A DNA stretch of 64,000 bases from Yersinia enterocolitica subsp. enterocolitica (lineage in GTDB: Bacteria > Pseudomonadota > Gammaproteobacteria > Enterobacterales > Enterobacteriaceae): assembly GCF_901472495.1 (NCBI RefSeq), contig NZ_LR590469.1, forward strand, positions 2,418,001 to 2,482,000, read 5' to 3'. The notes under the pieces are model-generated. The model was not told the origin of the DNA. It saw only the letters and a program-made list of their open reading frames with translations, and searched no databases. The position numbers and the translations under genes are program-made. This document shows, piece by piece, positions 1 through 8,545 of this stretch (positions within the stretch are counted from its first letter, which is position 1; each line of letters begins with the position of its first letter).

Positions 1-1
1 A

Positions 2-1384
2 ATGAGCCAGGCATTTCTGCAAGCCGGTATCAAGTTAGCCGCGAATATCAAACCTTGCTTATTGCAAGATCACCCAAAATATCAAGAAGTTGCCGAGCGC
101 GGACTCTTTATTCGCGATGGTGAAAGTGGGCTACCCGAGCGCTCGTCATTTTGGGATGACGAAGGCTCTCACCTTGATTTCACTAACCCGGAAACCGTGG
201 ATTGGTGGCAGGAAAATGTCACTAAGCAACTGTTAGAACTGGGAATTGGTTCAACCTGGAATGACAATAACGAATACGAAGTGTGGGATGGCGAAGCGCA
301 ATGCAATGGATTTGGTGAAGCTATTGCCATCAAACACATCAGACCGGTGATGCCTTTACTGATGATGCGCGCCTCAATGGAGGCTCAACAGGCATTTACG
401 CCAGAAATGCGCCCATATCTGATATCACGCTCTGGCTGTGCCGGAATGCAGCGCTACGCCCAAACCTGGAGTGGCGATAACCGCACCAGTTGGCAAACCC
501 TGCGCTATAACATCCGCATGGGGCTGGGTATGAGTCTGTCCGGGCTCTATAACCTCGGTCACGATGTGGGCGGTTTTTCGGGCGATAAACCGGAAGCGGA
601 ATTATTTATTCGCTGGGTACAAAACGGCGTAATGCACCCACGGTTTACCATTCACTCATGGAATGACGATAACACCGTCAATGAGCCATGGATGTACCCC
701 GCTGCCACACCAATGATTCGCGACGCAATGGCATTGCGCTATCAGTTATTACCTTATTTTTACACGTTGCAATGGCAAGCGACTCATGATGATGAGCCGA
801 TGTTACGCCCAACTTTCCTCGATCATGAGCACGATAGCTGCACATTTAAGGAAAATGACGATTTTATGTTGGGTCGTGATTTACTGGTCGCCAGTGTGGT
901 GGAACCGGGCCAGCGCCAACGCCAGCTCTATTTGCCGGATAATCATGTGGGTTGGTATTGTTTCCATACCGGCCAATGGTATAGCGGCGGGCAAACTATT
1001 GTGTTAGATGCGCCACTCGAGCGCCTGCCTCTGCTGGTGCGTGCCGGTGCGGCACTGCCACTATCTCGACGTATTGCTTTCGTGAATGCAGAGCAAGATA
1101 CCCAACGCGAACTGGCGCTTTATCCCACCAAAGGAGGCGGCCAATCCAGCGGGATGCTGTTTGAAGATGATGGCGAGAGCCACCGTTGGCAGCAAGGGGC
1201 AGCATTGTGGTTGAGCTGGCAAGTGACGACCGACAATCACCGCATTGATATTACTTTTGAACGCACGGGAAGCTATCAACCCGCCTGGCATGAATTGACC
1301 ATTAATTTGCCAGAACATGAGCATCGCGAGTTATACATCAATGGTGTTGCCAGCCGTCAATTGCAGTTAAATCAGCTCAGCTAG
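2..1384 (+). CDS. Glycoside hydrolase family 31 alpha-glucosidase-like protein (3' part, cut by window edge)
   Basis: This is the C-terminal 460 residues or so of a GH31 enzyme. These enzymes hydrolyse alpha-glycosidic bonds from the non-reducing end by a retaining mechanism. The nucleophile motif WNDNNEYE (Asp near residue 88 of this fragment) and the acid/base motif TWSGDN (Asp near 159) are visible, followed by the family blocks GLYNLGHDVGGFSGD and HSWNDDNTVNEPW and a C-terminal beta domain. GH31 proteins usually have 650-800 residues, so the N-terminal beta-sandwich lies outside the window. The ATG at position 2 is only the first in-frame Met, not the start. A terminator follows. The substrate (glucoside, xyloside or other) cannot be told from this fragment. 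Confidence 0.9.
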   Translation: MSQAFLQAGIKLAANIKPCLLQDHPKYQEVAERGLFIRDGESGLPERSSFWDDEGSHLDFTNPETVDWWQENVTKQLLELGIGSTWNDNNEYEVWDGEAQCNGFGEAIAIKHIRPVMPLLMMRASMEAQQAFTPEMRPYLISRSGCAGMQRYAQTWSGDNRTSWQTLRYNIRMGLGMSLSGLYNLGHDVGGFSGDKPEAELFIRWVQNGVMHPRFTIHSWNDDNTVNEPWMYPAATPMIRDAMALRYQLLPYFYTLQWQATHDDEPMLRPTFLDHEHDSCTFKENDDFMLGRDLLVASVVEPGQRQRQLYLPDNHVGWYCFHTGQWYSGGQTIVLDAPLERLPLLVRAGAALPLSRRIAFVNAEQDTQRELALYPTKGGGQSSGMLFEDDGESHRWQQGAALWLSWQVTTDNHRIDITFERTGSYQPAWHELTINLPEHEHRELYINGVASRQLQLNQLS

Positions 1385-1410
1385 TGCATGGATTGGTAGG
1401 AAATATACCG

Positions 1411-1440
1411 GCGGGTTCTATTCCAGAGCCCGCTTATTTT
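1411..1440 (+). terminator. Rho-independent terminator after the GH31 gene
   Basis: A 9-bp stem (GCGGGTTCT pairing with AGAGCCCGC, one G-U pair) with a 5-nt loop is followed by TTATTTT. It lies 27 bp after the GH31 stop codon, between that gene and the convergent DUF2000 gene. Confidence 0.8.
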
Positions 1441-1461
1441 CTCATATCAATCACTAATCGA

Positions 1462-1884
1462 TTAGCGCAAGAGTTTTAATGCACCAGTCAATGAACGCAC
1501 CCACTTCTCCGGCCCAACCAATCCCAAACCGTCCAATTGCTCATCAGCTAGCGAACGTAATGGAAATGCCGCTTCGTAAGCTTGAAAACTGTGCATCGAG
1601 CGCGCAAATGCAGGGAAAGGCACAATTGCCCGCTCATGAGTGGCCGCTAAAGCTTTCAGCAATACTTCTCTCATCTGCGCAGCATTCGCCTGCAAAATAG
1701 GTACCGGTAATTTTGAGCTAACATCAATTTCTTGCCCCGCCGAATCGGACAATGCCGTCCCTGCCAATTGCGGAAATTTAGCCGCCAGACCAATCCCCAC
1801 CGCACTGGTGGTATTGGCAATCAAGCCAACTGGAAGCTCGGGATTAACGATAATTGCGATACGTATTTGATCTGCCACAGCCAT
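1462..1884 (-). CDS. DUF2000 family protein
   Basis: A 140-residue protein whose N-terminus (QIRIAIIVNPELPVGLIANTTSAVGIGLAA) and later motif PVPILQANAAQMREV are typical of DUF2000. This is a small family without a settled activity, with a fold related to peptidyl-tRNA hydrolase type 2. It is divergent from an Lrp-type regulator with about 125 bp between the starts. In other bacteria DUF2000 genes are often paired with such a regulator, so the neighbour probably controls it. No signal peptide or membrane segment is seen, so the protein is probably cytosolic. Confidence 0.75.
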   Translation of the reverse strand: MAVADQIRIAIIVNPELPVGLIANTTSAVGIGLAAKFPQLAGTALSDSAGQEIDVSSKLPVPILQANAAQMREVLLKALAATHERAIVPFPAFARSMHSFQAYEAAFPLRSLADEQLDGLGLVGPEKWVRSLTGALKLLR

Positions 1885-2011
1885 GCCCTTTTGCCAATAA
1901 TGAGGTGCACAAGATCATATCTCTCTCGCGTGGGTAAGTGCTGTCTTTTATTAGCTCCATTCAGCTAATATTGGTAAAATATACCCAAACAAAATAATAA
2001 TCAGGTAGAAA

Positions 2012-2482
2012 ATGCCATCATCATTAATAACACCGGCAGATATCAAAATTCTCAAACAATTACAGCACTCTGGCCGGATGACCAACCAAGAGTTGGCCGA
2101 TAAAGTAGGGATGGCGACTTCTCCGTGTTGGCGGCGGGTGAAGCAACTTAAAGAAAACGGCATTATTACCGGCTATCAGGCCAATATTGATCGCCGGAAA
2201 ATAGGTTTGGGGATTTTGGCCTTTATTCGGGTGAAAATTGATAGCCACAGTGAGGAAGAAGCGAAGTTGTTTGAAATGCAGGTTGGAGCGCTAAAACCGG
2301 TGATTGCTTGCTATGCCGTCGCAGGGGATGCCGACTTCCTGCTACAAGTGGTTGCCGAAGACCTCGACAGTTTCTCCACCTTCGCGATGTCGGTTATCCG
2401 CCGACTTGCGGGGATTAAAGAGATGCAAACAACATTCGTCCTGCGCGAAGTAAAACCGCTGGATCATTTGCCGCTGGAATAA
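2012..2482 (+). CDS. Lrp/AsnC family transcriptional regulator
   Basis: A 156-residue protein of standard Lrp length. Residues about 5-65 form the AsnC-type helix-turn-helix (NQELADKVGMATSPCWRRVKQL). The rest is the RAM ligand-binding and oligomerisation domain (VIACYAVAGDADFLLQVVAED). Family members bind DNA as dimers or octamers and sense amino acids or related small molecules. It is divergent from the DUF2000 gene, the most likely target. It ends in a terminator hairpin that has been invaded and duplicated by a YPAL element. It is not Lrp or AsnC itself, and its effector is unknown. Confidence 0.9.
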   Translation: MPSSLITPADIKILKQLQHSGRMTNQELADKVGMATSPCWRRVKQLKENGIITGYQANIDRRKIGLGILAFIRVKIDSHSEEEAKLFEMQVGALKPVIACYAVAGDADFLLQVVAEDLDSFSTFAMSVIRRLAGIKEMQTTFVLREVKPLDHLPLE

Positions 2483-2511
2483 GCCACACTATAAGGCATC
2501 AACCGATGCCT

Positions 2512-2675
2512 GAGGTTAATGACAAAGTGCCCGTAACGGTGAAAACAGGCAGATCGTAAAGACGCCGTAAACCCCTCCCTGGGGACTCGACCCGCGCCCT
2601 CCTTGGCGCGGACGCTTTACTCTTCTACCTGTCCTCACCTTGCAAGATTGGTAGAAGAGGTTTGTCAGCAGTCTG
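2512..2675 (+). repeat. YPAL-type miniature element, copy 1
   Basis: A 164-bp element with ends GAGGTTAATGACAAAG and (reverse complement) CAGACTGCTGACAAAC. The interior is rich in inverted repeats, including the arms GTAAAGACGCCG / GCGCGGACGCTTTAC. It is flanked by identical 18-bp copies (2494-2511 and 2676-2693) of the hairpin AGGCATCAACCGATGCCT, of which the second is followed by TTTTATTT. It therefore inserted into the terminator between the Lrp-type gene and the convergent GGDEF gene and duplicated the whole hairpin. YPALs are known Yersinia miniature insertions. Confidence 0.9.
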
Positions 2676-2700
2676 AGGCATCAACCGATGCCTTTTATTT
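2676..2700. terminator. Terminator hairpin, duplicated by the YPAL insertion
   Basis: AGGCATC-AACC-GATGCCT forms a perfect 7-bp stem with a T-rich tail on the plus strand. The other copy is at 2494-2511, next to the stop codon of the Lrp-type gene, but its T-tract has been displaced by the element. Confidence 0.75.
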
Positions 2701-2713
2701 ACTTGCCTAATTG

Positions 2714-3958
2714 CTATGCAGCCAGCACTCTATTACGCCCTGACGCTTTGGCACGATAGAGCGCCTCATCCATGCGTTTAAACAAACTATCAGTATCTTC
2801 ACCCACCTGATGTTGCGCGACCCCAATGCTAACAGTAAGCTGTGGCAAGTTAGGTTGGCAGATCATTTGAATAGTTTCTCTAATAGATTCAGCCAATTGC
2901 AATGCCCCCTTCAGATTAGTTGAGGGCAGAAGAATGGTAAATTCCTCGCCGCCCCAGCGGAACACGATATCGCACTCGCGGATGATAGACTCCAGTGTTC
3001 TTGCCAGGAAAATCAGAACCTCATCGCCCTTATGATGCCCAAGTTGGTCGTTAATATTTTTAAAATGATCGACATCCAATAAAATCAAACTGAAGTTTTG
3101 ACCGTAACGCTGGCTCTGAGCATGTGCATGTTCGACCAAAGGAAAGAACTGACGCCGATTGCCTAAGTCTGTCAGTGGATCTTTCAAAGCAGCATATTCT
3201 AGCGCCTGTTCAAGCCGTTTTTGCTCAGTAATGTCATGAATAATACAAAGCATCAATCTTATGCCATCTAACTCAACTGGCCCGGCATAGGTTTGGACAT
3301 GGCGGGTATTTCCATCCGCTAATTTATGAATAAAGTTAAGTGGCTTATGCCCGCCCGGTAATTTGGCGACCTCATTCATGACAGGCAACACATCCTTTCC
3401 CATACTATTAATTTCCCAGGTGTGTTTCCTGCACATTTCATCCCGCGAATAGCCATAGAAACGGGTTGCCGCCTGATTAGCATCGACAATTAGCCCCTCT
3501 TTCGACGGATCAATCAGTAGCATTGGAGCTGTATTGGTACTAAAAAATTGCTCGTAAAAACTCTGTTCACTGCGGGAATAAGCTTTTGCCATTAACTTAG
3601 AGCTGGCCGGCTGGGTGACCACACTTTCTGAAATATAAAGCCCTTCAAAAATAATAACCACGCCATAGGGTTCTAGCTGAGTTAAGGAGAGACGGCAACT
3701 CAATGGAAAAGCATTTTCTTCTGTCTGAATAGTCCAAATTTCAATAACATGGTCATCAACAGCCAGAGCAGGGAGATAAGCATGCAAATGCTGCTGCGCA
3801 TGTGCTGAAAAGCGCCCATTACGCATGCGCGATAACTGAATGTCACCGGCAATTTTTCGGGCTTCCTTGTTAGCAAACAGTATTTCCTGATTTTTAGGTA
3901 ATACCACCCAAATCGGAGTACTCAAGATATTCAATGCATCTAAGTCAGTTACAACCAT
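2714..3958 (-). CDS. PAS-GGDEF diguanylate cyclase
   Basis: A 414-residue cytosolic protein predicted to make the second messenger c-di-GMP from two GTP. Residues 1-110 form a divergent PAS-like sensor. Residues about 140-250 form a clear PAS/PAC domain (PMLLIDPSKEGLIVDANQAATRFYGYS). Residues 255-412 form the GGDEF domain. The active-site signature is GGEEF (336-340), an active variant. The product-inhibition I-site RxxD is present as RECD (327-330), exactly five residues upstream. The start of the cyclase domain, DPLTDLGNRRQFF, is canonical. No EAL domain and no membrane segments are present. The PAS ligand is unknown. It is a single gene, convergent with the Lrp-type gene. Confidence 0.92.
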   Translation of the reverse strand: MVVTDLDALNILSTPIWVVLPKNQEILFANKEARKIAGDIQLSRMRNGRFSAHAQQHLHAYLPALAVDDHVIEIWTIQTEENAFPLSCRLSLTQLEPYGVVIIFEGLYISESVVTQPASSKLMAKAYSRSEQSFYEQFFSTNTAPMLLIDPSKEGLIVDANQAATRFYGYSRDEMCRKHTWEINSMGKDVLPVMNEVAKLPGGHKPLNFIHKLADGNTRHVQTYAGPVELDGIRLMLCIIHDITEQKRLEQALEYAALKDPLTDLGNRRQFFPLVEHAHAQSQRYGQNFSLILLDVDHFKNINDQLGHHKGDEVLIFLARTLESIIRECDIVFRWGGEEFTILLPSTNLKGALQLAESIRETIQMICQPNLPQLTVSIGVAQHQVGEDTDSLFKRMDEALYRAKASGRNRVLAA

Positions 3959-4040
3959 AGGAATACCGAAAGATATTTGGCATGAAAATAGAATACAGCT
4001 AATTCATATTTTTAGAACAATAGTTTTTCGATAACGACTC

Positions 4041-4436
4041 CTAGCCATCCAGCAGCGAAGTACCATAAGAGTTGTCAATCGTACAGATCCAACTACCATC
4101 GTTTTCATGACGAAATACATACGTCGCACGCCGGGTTGTGGTCACCACGCCGCCCTGCTCATCAGGAAAATGCAACACCGTTTCCATAATAACCAAGGCA
4201 TCCCCAGCACCTTCGATAACCTGCATCTCCCCCTGTTCAACTACGAGTTGATTTTTAAAATGGTCAGAGATAGCGATAAATGCTTTGCGGATATTATCCT
4301 TGCCTCTGACAATCATCCCAGGCTTAATGACCAGTGCGGCATCCGGCGCATAATACTTCATCAACTCATCAAAATTCCGCTCAGATATTGCCTGGTCACA
4401 TGCTGCGATAACTTGACGTATTGAATGCGCACTCAT
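4041..4436 (-). CDS. SnoaL-like / DUF4440 nuclear transport factor 2 fold protein
   Basis: A small cytosolic protein of about 131 residues with the NTF2-like pattern: N-terminal helices (IRQVIAACDQAISERNFDELMKYYAPDAALVIKPG), then the sheet region ending in ATYVFRHENDGSWICTIDNSYG. SnoaL-like proteins act as isomerases or cyclases or simply as binding folds, so no reaction can be named. The start at 4436 is preferred over the ATG at 4451 because GGAG then lies 9 nt upstream; those bases are inside the longer version. It stands alone between the cyclase gene and the ars operon. Confidence 0.7.
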   Translation of the reverse strand: MSAHSIRQVIAACDQAISERNFDELMKYYAPDAALVIKPGMIVRGKDNIRKAFIAISDHFKNQLVVEQGEMQVIEGAGDALVIMETVLHFPDEQGGVVTTTRRATYVFRHENDGSWICTIDNSYGTSLLDG

Positions 4437-4514
4437 TGAAATTAACTCCATAAATTTTGGAATGGATATGGACAGAAAATATTTCGTCTATGAATCTAAA
4501 CAGTATCATCATAA

Positions 4515-4712
4515 AGGGTAAGCAATGTAGGTAATATTGCCCGCTTAGGTCTTGGTGCTTATATCAATAGTTATAGTGATACATCTGCGGTTGTAGGCGT
4601 TAAATATAACGTCTGGTGTAATCATCGTTTGCGGGCCATATTCACAGTGGCCCGTTTCTCAATAATCCATATGTCAGGAGCGACAAAGATGAGTCAGGAA
4701 CTGCTTCCTTGA
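4515..4712 (+). pseudogene. Possible remnant of an outer-membrane beta-barrel gene (C-terminal strands)
   Basis: Downstream of the TAA at 4512 there is an open frame of 65 codons with no credible start. Its middle part reads IARLGLGAYINSYSDTSAVV followed by GVKYNVW. The alternating pattern and the aromatic near the end look like the last strands of a beta-barrel or autotransporter. It then runs into unrelated sequence before TGA at 4710. No family was recognised with confidence. It lies on the opposite strand just past the end of arsC, where a decayed fragment would be unsurprising. It may also be chance. Confidence 0.25.
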
Positions 4713-4715
4713 ACT

Positions 4716-5141
4716 TTATTTCAGTCGTTTACCCGCATCATCAATAACTTTCTCACCGTCTTCCTTGGTAAAAGCCCCTTTTTGGTCATCAGAAAGAATC
4801 TCCAACACGACTTCTGACGGGCGGCACAACCGGGTTCCCAGCGACGTCACCACGATCGGGCGGTTAATCAGGATCGGATATTGCAGCATAAAGTCAATCA
4901 ACTGATTGTCAGTAAAGCAATCTTTAGCAAGCCCTAGCGTTTCATAAGGCTCAACGTTTTTACGCAGCAGCGCCCGTGCGCTGATCCCCATGTCAGCAAT
5001 AAGTTTCATCAGTACATCGCGTGAGGGCGGTGTTTCAAGATAGTAAATAATGGTCGGTTCTGCACCGCTGTTACGGATCATCTCCAGCGTGTTACGCGAA
5101 GTGCCGCAGGCCGGGTTGTGATAAAGAGTAATATTGTTCAT
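4716..5141 (-). CDS. arsC: Arsenate reductase (glutaredoxin-dependent)
   Basis: ArsC reduces arsenate to arsenite with glutathione and glutaredoxin, giving ArsB its substrate. The 141-residue length is standard. Cys12 in HNPACGTSRNT is the catalytic cysteine. The three arginines that stabilise the intermediate in the R773 enzyme are at the same positions here (Arg60, Arg94, Arg107). It is the last gene of arsR-arsB-arsC on the minus strand and begins 13 bp after arsB. It should be induced together with arsB when ArsR binds arsenite. Confidence 0.96.
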   Translation of the reverse strand: MNNITLYHNPACGTSRNTLEMIRNSGAEPTIIYYLETPPSRDVLMKLIADMGISARALLRKNVEPYETLGLAKDCFTDNQLIDFMLQYPILINRPIVVTSLGTRLCRPSEVVLEILSDDQKGAFTKEDGEKVIDDAGKRLK

Positions 5142-5154
5142 ATTCAGTTTCTCA

Positions 5155-6444
5155 TTACAGATTGAGGGAGAGGTGCAGCGCCAGCGCGGTCAGTGTGACA
5201 AACAGCACCGGTAGAGTCATGATAATCCCAGTGCGAAAGTAGTATCCCCAGGTGATCGTCATGTTTTTCTGTGACAGCACATGCAGCCAGAGCAGTGTCG
5301 CCAGGCTACCAATCGGCGTAATTTTGGGCCCCAGATCGCAACCAATGACGTTGGCATAAATCATCGCTTCTTTGATAACGCCAGACGCGGTGCTGCCATC
5401 AATAGACAGAGCACCAACCAGTACTGTAGGCATATTGTTCATGATCGATGACAGGAACGCGGTCAAGAATCCCGTGCCAAACGTGGCTGCCCAAAGACCG
5501 TTGTCTGCCAGGACACTCAATACGCCAGAAAGGTATTCTGTTAACCCAGCGTTGCGCAGGCCATAAACAACCAGATACATTCCCAGTGAGAAAATCACGA
5601 TCTGCCACGGCGCACCGCGCAACACTTTACCAGTGTTAATGGCATGACCTCTTTTAGCCACTGCAAACAGGATTATCGCTCCCACTGCCGCAATAGCACT
5701 CACCGGAATACCCATCGGCTCAAGCACAAAAAAACCAATCAGCAGCAGGAGTAATACGATCCAGCCGGTTCTGAATGTCGCCTGATCTTTGATAGCGAGT
5801 GCGGGTTCTTTGAGTCGGGCCAGATCATAGGATGGTGGAATATCTTTGCGAAAGAACAGATGTAGCATCACCAACGTAGCAATAATGGCGGCAATATCCA
5901 CAGGTACCATCACCGAGGCATATTCCGTGAACCCTAGGTGAAAGAAGTCAGCCGAAACGATATTGACCAGATTCGATACAATCAGCGGCAAGCTGGCAGT
6001 ATCGGCAATAAAACCAGCGGCCATCACAAATGCTAGTGTGGCGCGTTTACTGAACCCGAGCGCCAGCAGCATGGCGATAACTATGGGGGTAAGAATCAGC
6101 GCGGCACCATCATTAGCAAACAAAGCCGCCACAGCAGCACCCAGCAGAACAATATAGGTGAACAGCAAGCGCCCTCGCCCATTGCCCCAACGGGAAACAT
6201 GCAATGCCGCCCACTCAAAAAAGCCGCACTCATCCAACAACAGGCTAATGATAATGACGGCAATAAAGGTTGCTGTGGCGTTCCAAACGATATTCCATAC
6301 CACGGGAATATCGGCAATGTGCACGACGCCAGAAACCAGTGCCAATATGGCACCCAGCGTGGCGCTCCAGCCAATCCCTAGCCCCTTCGGCTGCCAGATA
6401 ACCAACACAATGGTCAGGATAAAAATTGCTCCGGCCAGTAACAT
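5155..6444 (-). CDS. arsB: Arsenite efflux permease
   Basis: An inner-membrane transporter that extrudes arsenite (and antimonite) driven by the proton gradient. From the ATG at 6444 it has 429 residues, the exact length of E. coli ArsB, with about twelve hydrophobic segments and family blocks such as LFANDGAALILTPI and NNMPTVLVGALSI. The start is set by AGGAGG four bases upstream of that ATG; an upstream in-frame TTG lacks such a site. No arsA ATPase gene is present, so it works as a secondary carrier. It is separated from arsR by an unusually long gap of about 230 bp. Confidence 0.96.
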   Translation of the reverse strand: MLLAGAIFILTIVLVIWQPKGLGIGWSATLGAILALVSGVVHIADIPVVWNIVWNATATFIAVIIISLLLDECGFFEWAALHVSRWGNGRGRLLFTYIVLLGAAVAALFANDGAALILTPIVIAMLLALGFSKRATLAFVMAAGFIADTASLPLIVSNLVNIVSADFFHLGFTEYASVMVPVDIAAIIATLVMLHLFFRKDIPPSYDLARLKEPALAIKDQATFRTGWIVLLLLLIGFFVLEPMGIPVSAIAAVGAIILFAVAKRGHAINTGKVLRGAPWQIVIFSLGMYLVVYGLRNAGLTEYLSGVLSVLADNGLWAATFGTGFLTAFLSSIMNNMPTVLVGALSIDGSTASGVIKEAMIYANVIGCDLGPKITPIGSLATLLWLHVLSQKNMTITWGYYFRTGIIMTLPVLFVTLTALALHLSLNL

Positions 6445-6639
6445 AAAACCTCCTGACAAAGCAGCAGCGCCGCCCTGTATAATTTAAAGATTACCCTATG
6501 AGTTGCCTGAGGTTGCCGATGCCTGTGGGCGGTGCTATCAGAACCGGAACTGTACTATTCCAAACCAGCAGCTCGATATCTGAACATCTGTACTGCAATA
6601 CATAGCCGACATCCTACTGTTAAGATCTTCACTTTCACA

Positions 6640-6670
6640 TATTACATTCGAAAAATCATATATGTTAAGG
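6640..6670 (-). promoter_or_regulatory. Candidate second ArsR operator/promoter between arsR and arsB
   Basis: On the minus strand, just after the arsR stop codon, the sequence reads CATATATG-A-TTTTTCG-AATG. This resembles ArsR operators of enterobacterial ars promoters, which have a CATATNTG core followed by a T-tract. It could give arsBC a promoter separate from that of arsR. It was found by eye only. Confidence 0.35.
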
Positions 6671-6678
6671 CAAATTTT

Positions 6679-7029
6679 TTAGATGCAAACAGCCTTACCG
6701 CTACCAGAACAGTTGGCTGATGTCAGTTTACGGGCAATGGCCTGAACGTCGTCCTGTTGGCTTAACCAGGCCTGCTCGATAACCTGAGCCGCCCATGAAG
6801 GAATATGCGGGGATAAGCGGTAGTGAACCCATTTCCCCTGCTTACGATCCAGCAAAAGCCCACTTTCCCGTAGCATTGCCAGATGACGCGAGATCTTGGG
6901 CTGTGACTCATCCAGCGCGGTGCAGAGATCACACACACACAGCTCCCCCATCTCCTTGAGCAGCAACACAATGCCCAGACGAGTTTCATCGGACAGATTT
7001 TTGAAGAGTTGCAGGGAAGTTAATGTCAT
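6679..7029 (-). CDS. arsR: Arsenite-responsive repressor ArsR
   Basis: A SmtB/ArsR-family winged-helix repressor of 116 residues from the ATG at 7029, which has GGAG six bases upstream. The metal site is the ELCVCDLC motif (Cys31, Cys33, Cys36), matching Cys32/34/37 of the R773 repressor. The following segment CTALDESQPKISRHLAMLRESGLL is the DNA-reading helix-turn-helix. Arsenite binding releases it from the operator. It is the first gene of arsRBC. An in-frame GTG at 7047 is rejected as a start because it lacks spacing from a ribosome binding site. Confidence 0.95.
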   Translation of the reverse strand: MTLTSLQLFKNLSDETRLGIVLLLKEMGELCVCDLCTALDESQPKISRHLAMLRESGLLLDRKQGKWVHYRLSPHIPSWAAQVIEQAWLSQQDDVQAIARKLTSANCSGSGKAVCI

Positions 7030-7077
7030 TATGTTCTCCGTAATCACGACTTAGTAGCTTACACAGCTTACTGCCGG

Positions 7078-7106
7078 ATTGAAACATATCTGAAAAAACA
7101 CATTTA
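7078..7106 (-). promoter_or_regulatory. Candidate ArsR operator upstream of arsR
   Basis: About 50-75 bp before the arsR start the plus strand reads CATATCTGAAAAAACAC. This matches the pattern of the site after arsR (CATATNTGA with an A/T run). Position and similarity suggest the primary autoregulatory operator. No footprint data are available. Confidence 0.35.
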
Positions 7107-7273
7107 ATTACAATCAGAGTTTCAAATCCAGATACTGGCATCATCCCTTGAATATTCTAGAAATATTATCCCGCACTATTAACTATATGCTCAGATTAAT
7201 AATTAGTTTTCTCTCACATCTTTTCAGGTGACCAAATTTAGTGTGCCACTACACTGGCTAAGTTACGTCAGAT

Positions 7274-8416
7274 TCAAAAATCTGGAATAAACCCCTCTTT
7301 TCGCAAAGCATGAATGACACCACGCATCAGATCTGATTTCGAAAAACCGGCGGTATAAATTCGCGATCCCACTTCAACCGGTTGCAAAAGGCCACGATCA
7401 ACTAACTTACCAATCTGATAGGTAATTTGAGCCGACTTCAATCCCGGTAAAACCCCTTTTAAATCATTGGCTTTTACCGTTCCCTGGCTAATGGTTCGCT
7501 TAAGAATTGTAGATTCCGTCTCATTGATTACTCCCCGCCCCTTAGAATACTCGAGCGCTGGATAAAGAATTTTTGAGTTCAAAAAGTGAAGATTAGAGAG
7601 CTTATCGACTTTCTTTAACTCCGCCGATATACCGGTAAGAACATACAGGCACCAGTGCTCTAACCCCTCAACAGCCCCCGTATCCGCTTCGGCCAGCATC
7701 GAATAATAGCGTTCACGATCATGACAAAAAACCGCTGTTGGGTTTAGTACCCGCCCACTGGTTTTCACATTAAAACCGTACTTTATCAGCAAAGAATAAG
7801 TCAGCAGATGCACCGTTCTGCCATTGCCATTACCAAATGGATGAATCCAGCCAAAACGGTGATGCGCGAGAGCCACTTTCATCAGATCATATTTTGGTGC
7901 GTCTGCACGGTTCATAAACTCGACCAATTCGTGCATATAAGCCGGAACATGGATGAATTCAGGCGGCAAATGAGTTGATTGAGCAATACTCACTCCGTGA
8001 CTGCGATAGGCTCCCGGCGTTTTATCCCCTTCCCGTTCAATCCCATTTACCGTCATGGCGTGCAGTTCTCGGACAAAATATTCCGTGATATCTTCACCAG
8101 CATGTAGATGCTCATCAATAAAATTCATGGCATGTTCGATGTTGCCAATCTCTTTCAATTGATCCGTGGAGTCCTCAGCCCCTTCAACTTTACTTTCAAC
8201 GTAATCAGCTAACGTTGTATGGTTACCTTCGATTCTTGCTGAACCCAAGCTTTCCAGCATATGAAAAATACTTTTTAGCTGGGCAAATAGCAGAGGATGC
8301 ACGGCGGTTTCAAGGCGCAGGTGTCTCAGCAACTCAAGCTCAGTCAACGCATCAACCAGTGGCGAGTCGAAACTGGGGTTTAACAATGCTAAATCATAGT
8401 GATTAAATTTAGGCAT
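7274..8416 (-). CDS. Fic domain protein (class II, N-terminal inhibitory motif) with C-terminal winged helix
   Basis: A 380-residue Fic-fold protein. Fic proteins usually transfer AMP from ATP to a hydroxyl group on a target protein. The active-site motif HPFGNGNGR is intact at 192-200. An inhibitory helix motif [S/T]xxxE[G/N] is present as SARIEG (Ser59, Glu63). This N-terminal position defines class II, self-inhibited enzymes. A domain from about residue 290 (ESTILKRTISQGTVKANDLKGVLPGLKSAQITYQIGKLVDRGLL, in parts) looks like a winged helix, which suggests DNA binding and self-control. No separate antitoxin gene is seen. Repeated operator-like boxes lie directly upstream. The target protein is unknown. 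Confidence 0.9.
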   Translation of the reverse strand: MPKFNHYDLALLNPSFDSPLVDALTELELLRHLRLETAVHPLLFAQLKSIFHMLESLGSARIEGNHTTLADYVESKVEGAEDSTDQLKEIGNIEHAMNFIDEHLHAGEDITEYFVRELHAMTVNGIEREGDKTPGAYRSHGVSIAQSTHLPPEFIHVPAYMHELVEFMNRADAPKYDLMKVALAHHRFGWIHPFGNGNGRTVHLLTYSLLIKYGFNVKTSGRVLNPTAVFCHDRERYYSMLAEADTGAVEGLEHWCLYVLTGISAELKKVDKLSNLHFLNSKILYPALEYSKGRGVINETESTILKRTISQGTVKANDLKGVLPGLKSAQITYQIGKLVDRGLLQPVEVGSRIYTAGFSKSDLMRGVIHALRKEGFIPDF

Positions 8417-8423
8417 AAAGTTA

Positions 8424-8545
8424 GATTATCTCAAATATGTAAATATAATTATCTTAAAAATAGATTAAAAAACACTTTATAGCCATTATGTTAACAGATA
8501 ATCATTTGTAGATTATCTCAAAAGTAACTTTATGATTATCTCAAA
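8424..8545 (-). promoter_or_regulatory. Array of GATTATCTCAAA boxes in the fic promoter
   Basis: Four direct copies of a 12-bp box lie upstream of the Fic start: 8424-8435, 8447-8458 (AATTATCTTAAA, two changes), 8511-8522 and 8534-8545. They form two pairs. Within each pair the starts are exactly 23 bp apart, and the pairs are separated by 64 bp. An inverted GATAATC at 8497-8503 lies between them. This layout is typical of a cooperative operator. The winged helix of the adjacent Fic protein is the obvious candidate reader (inference). Confidence 0.6.
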
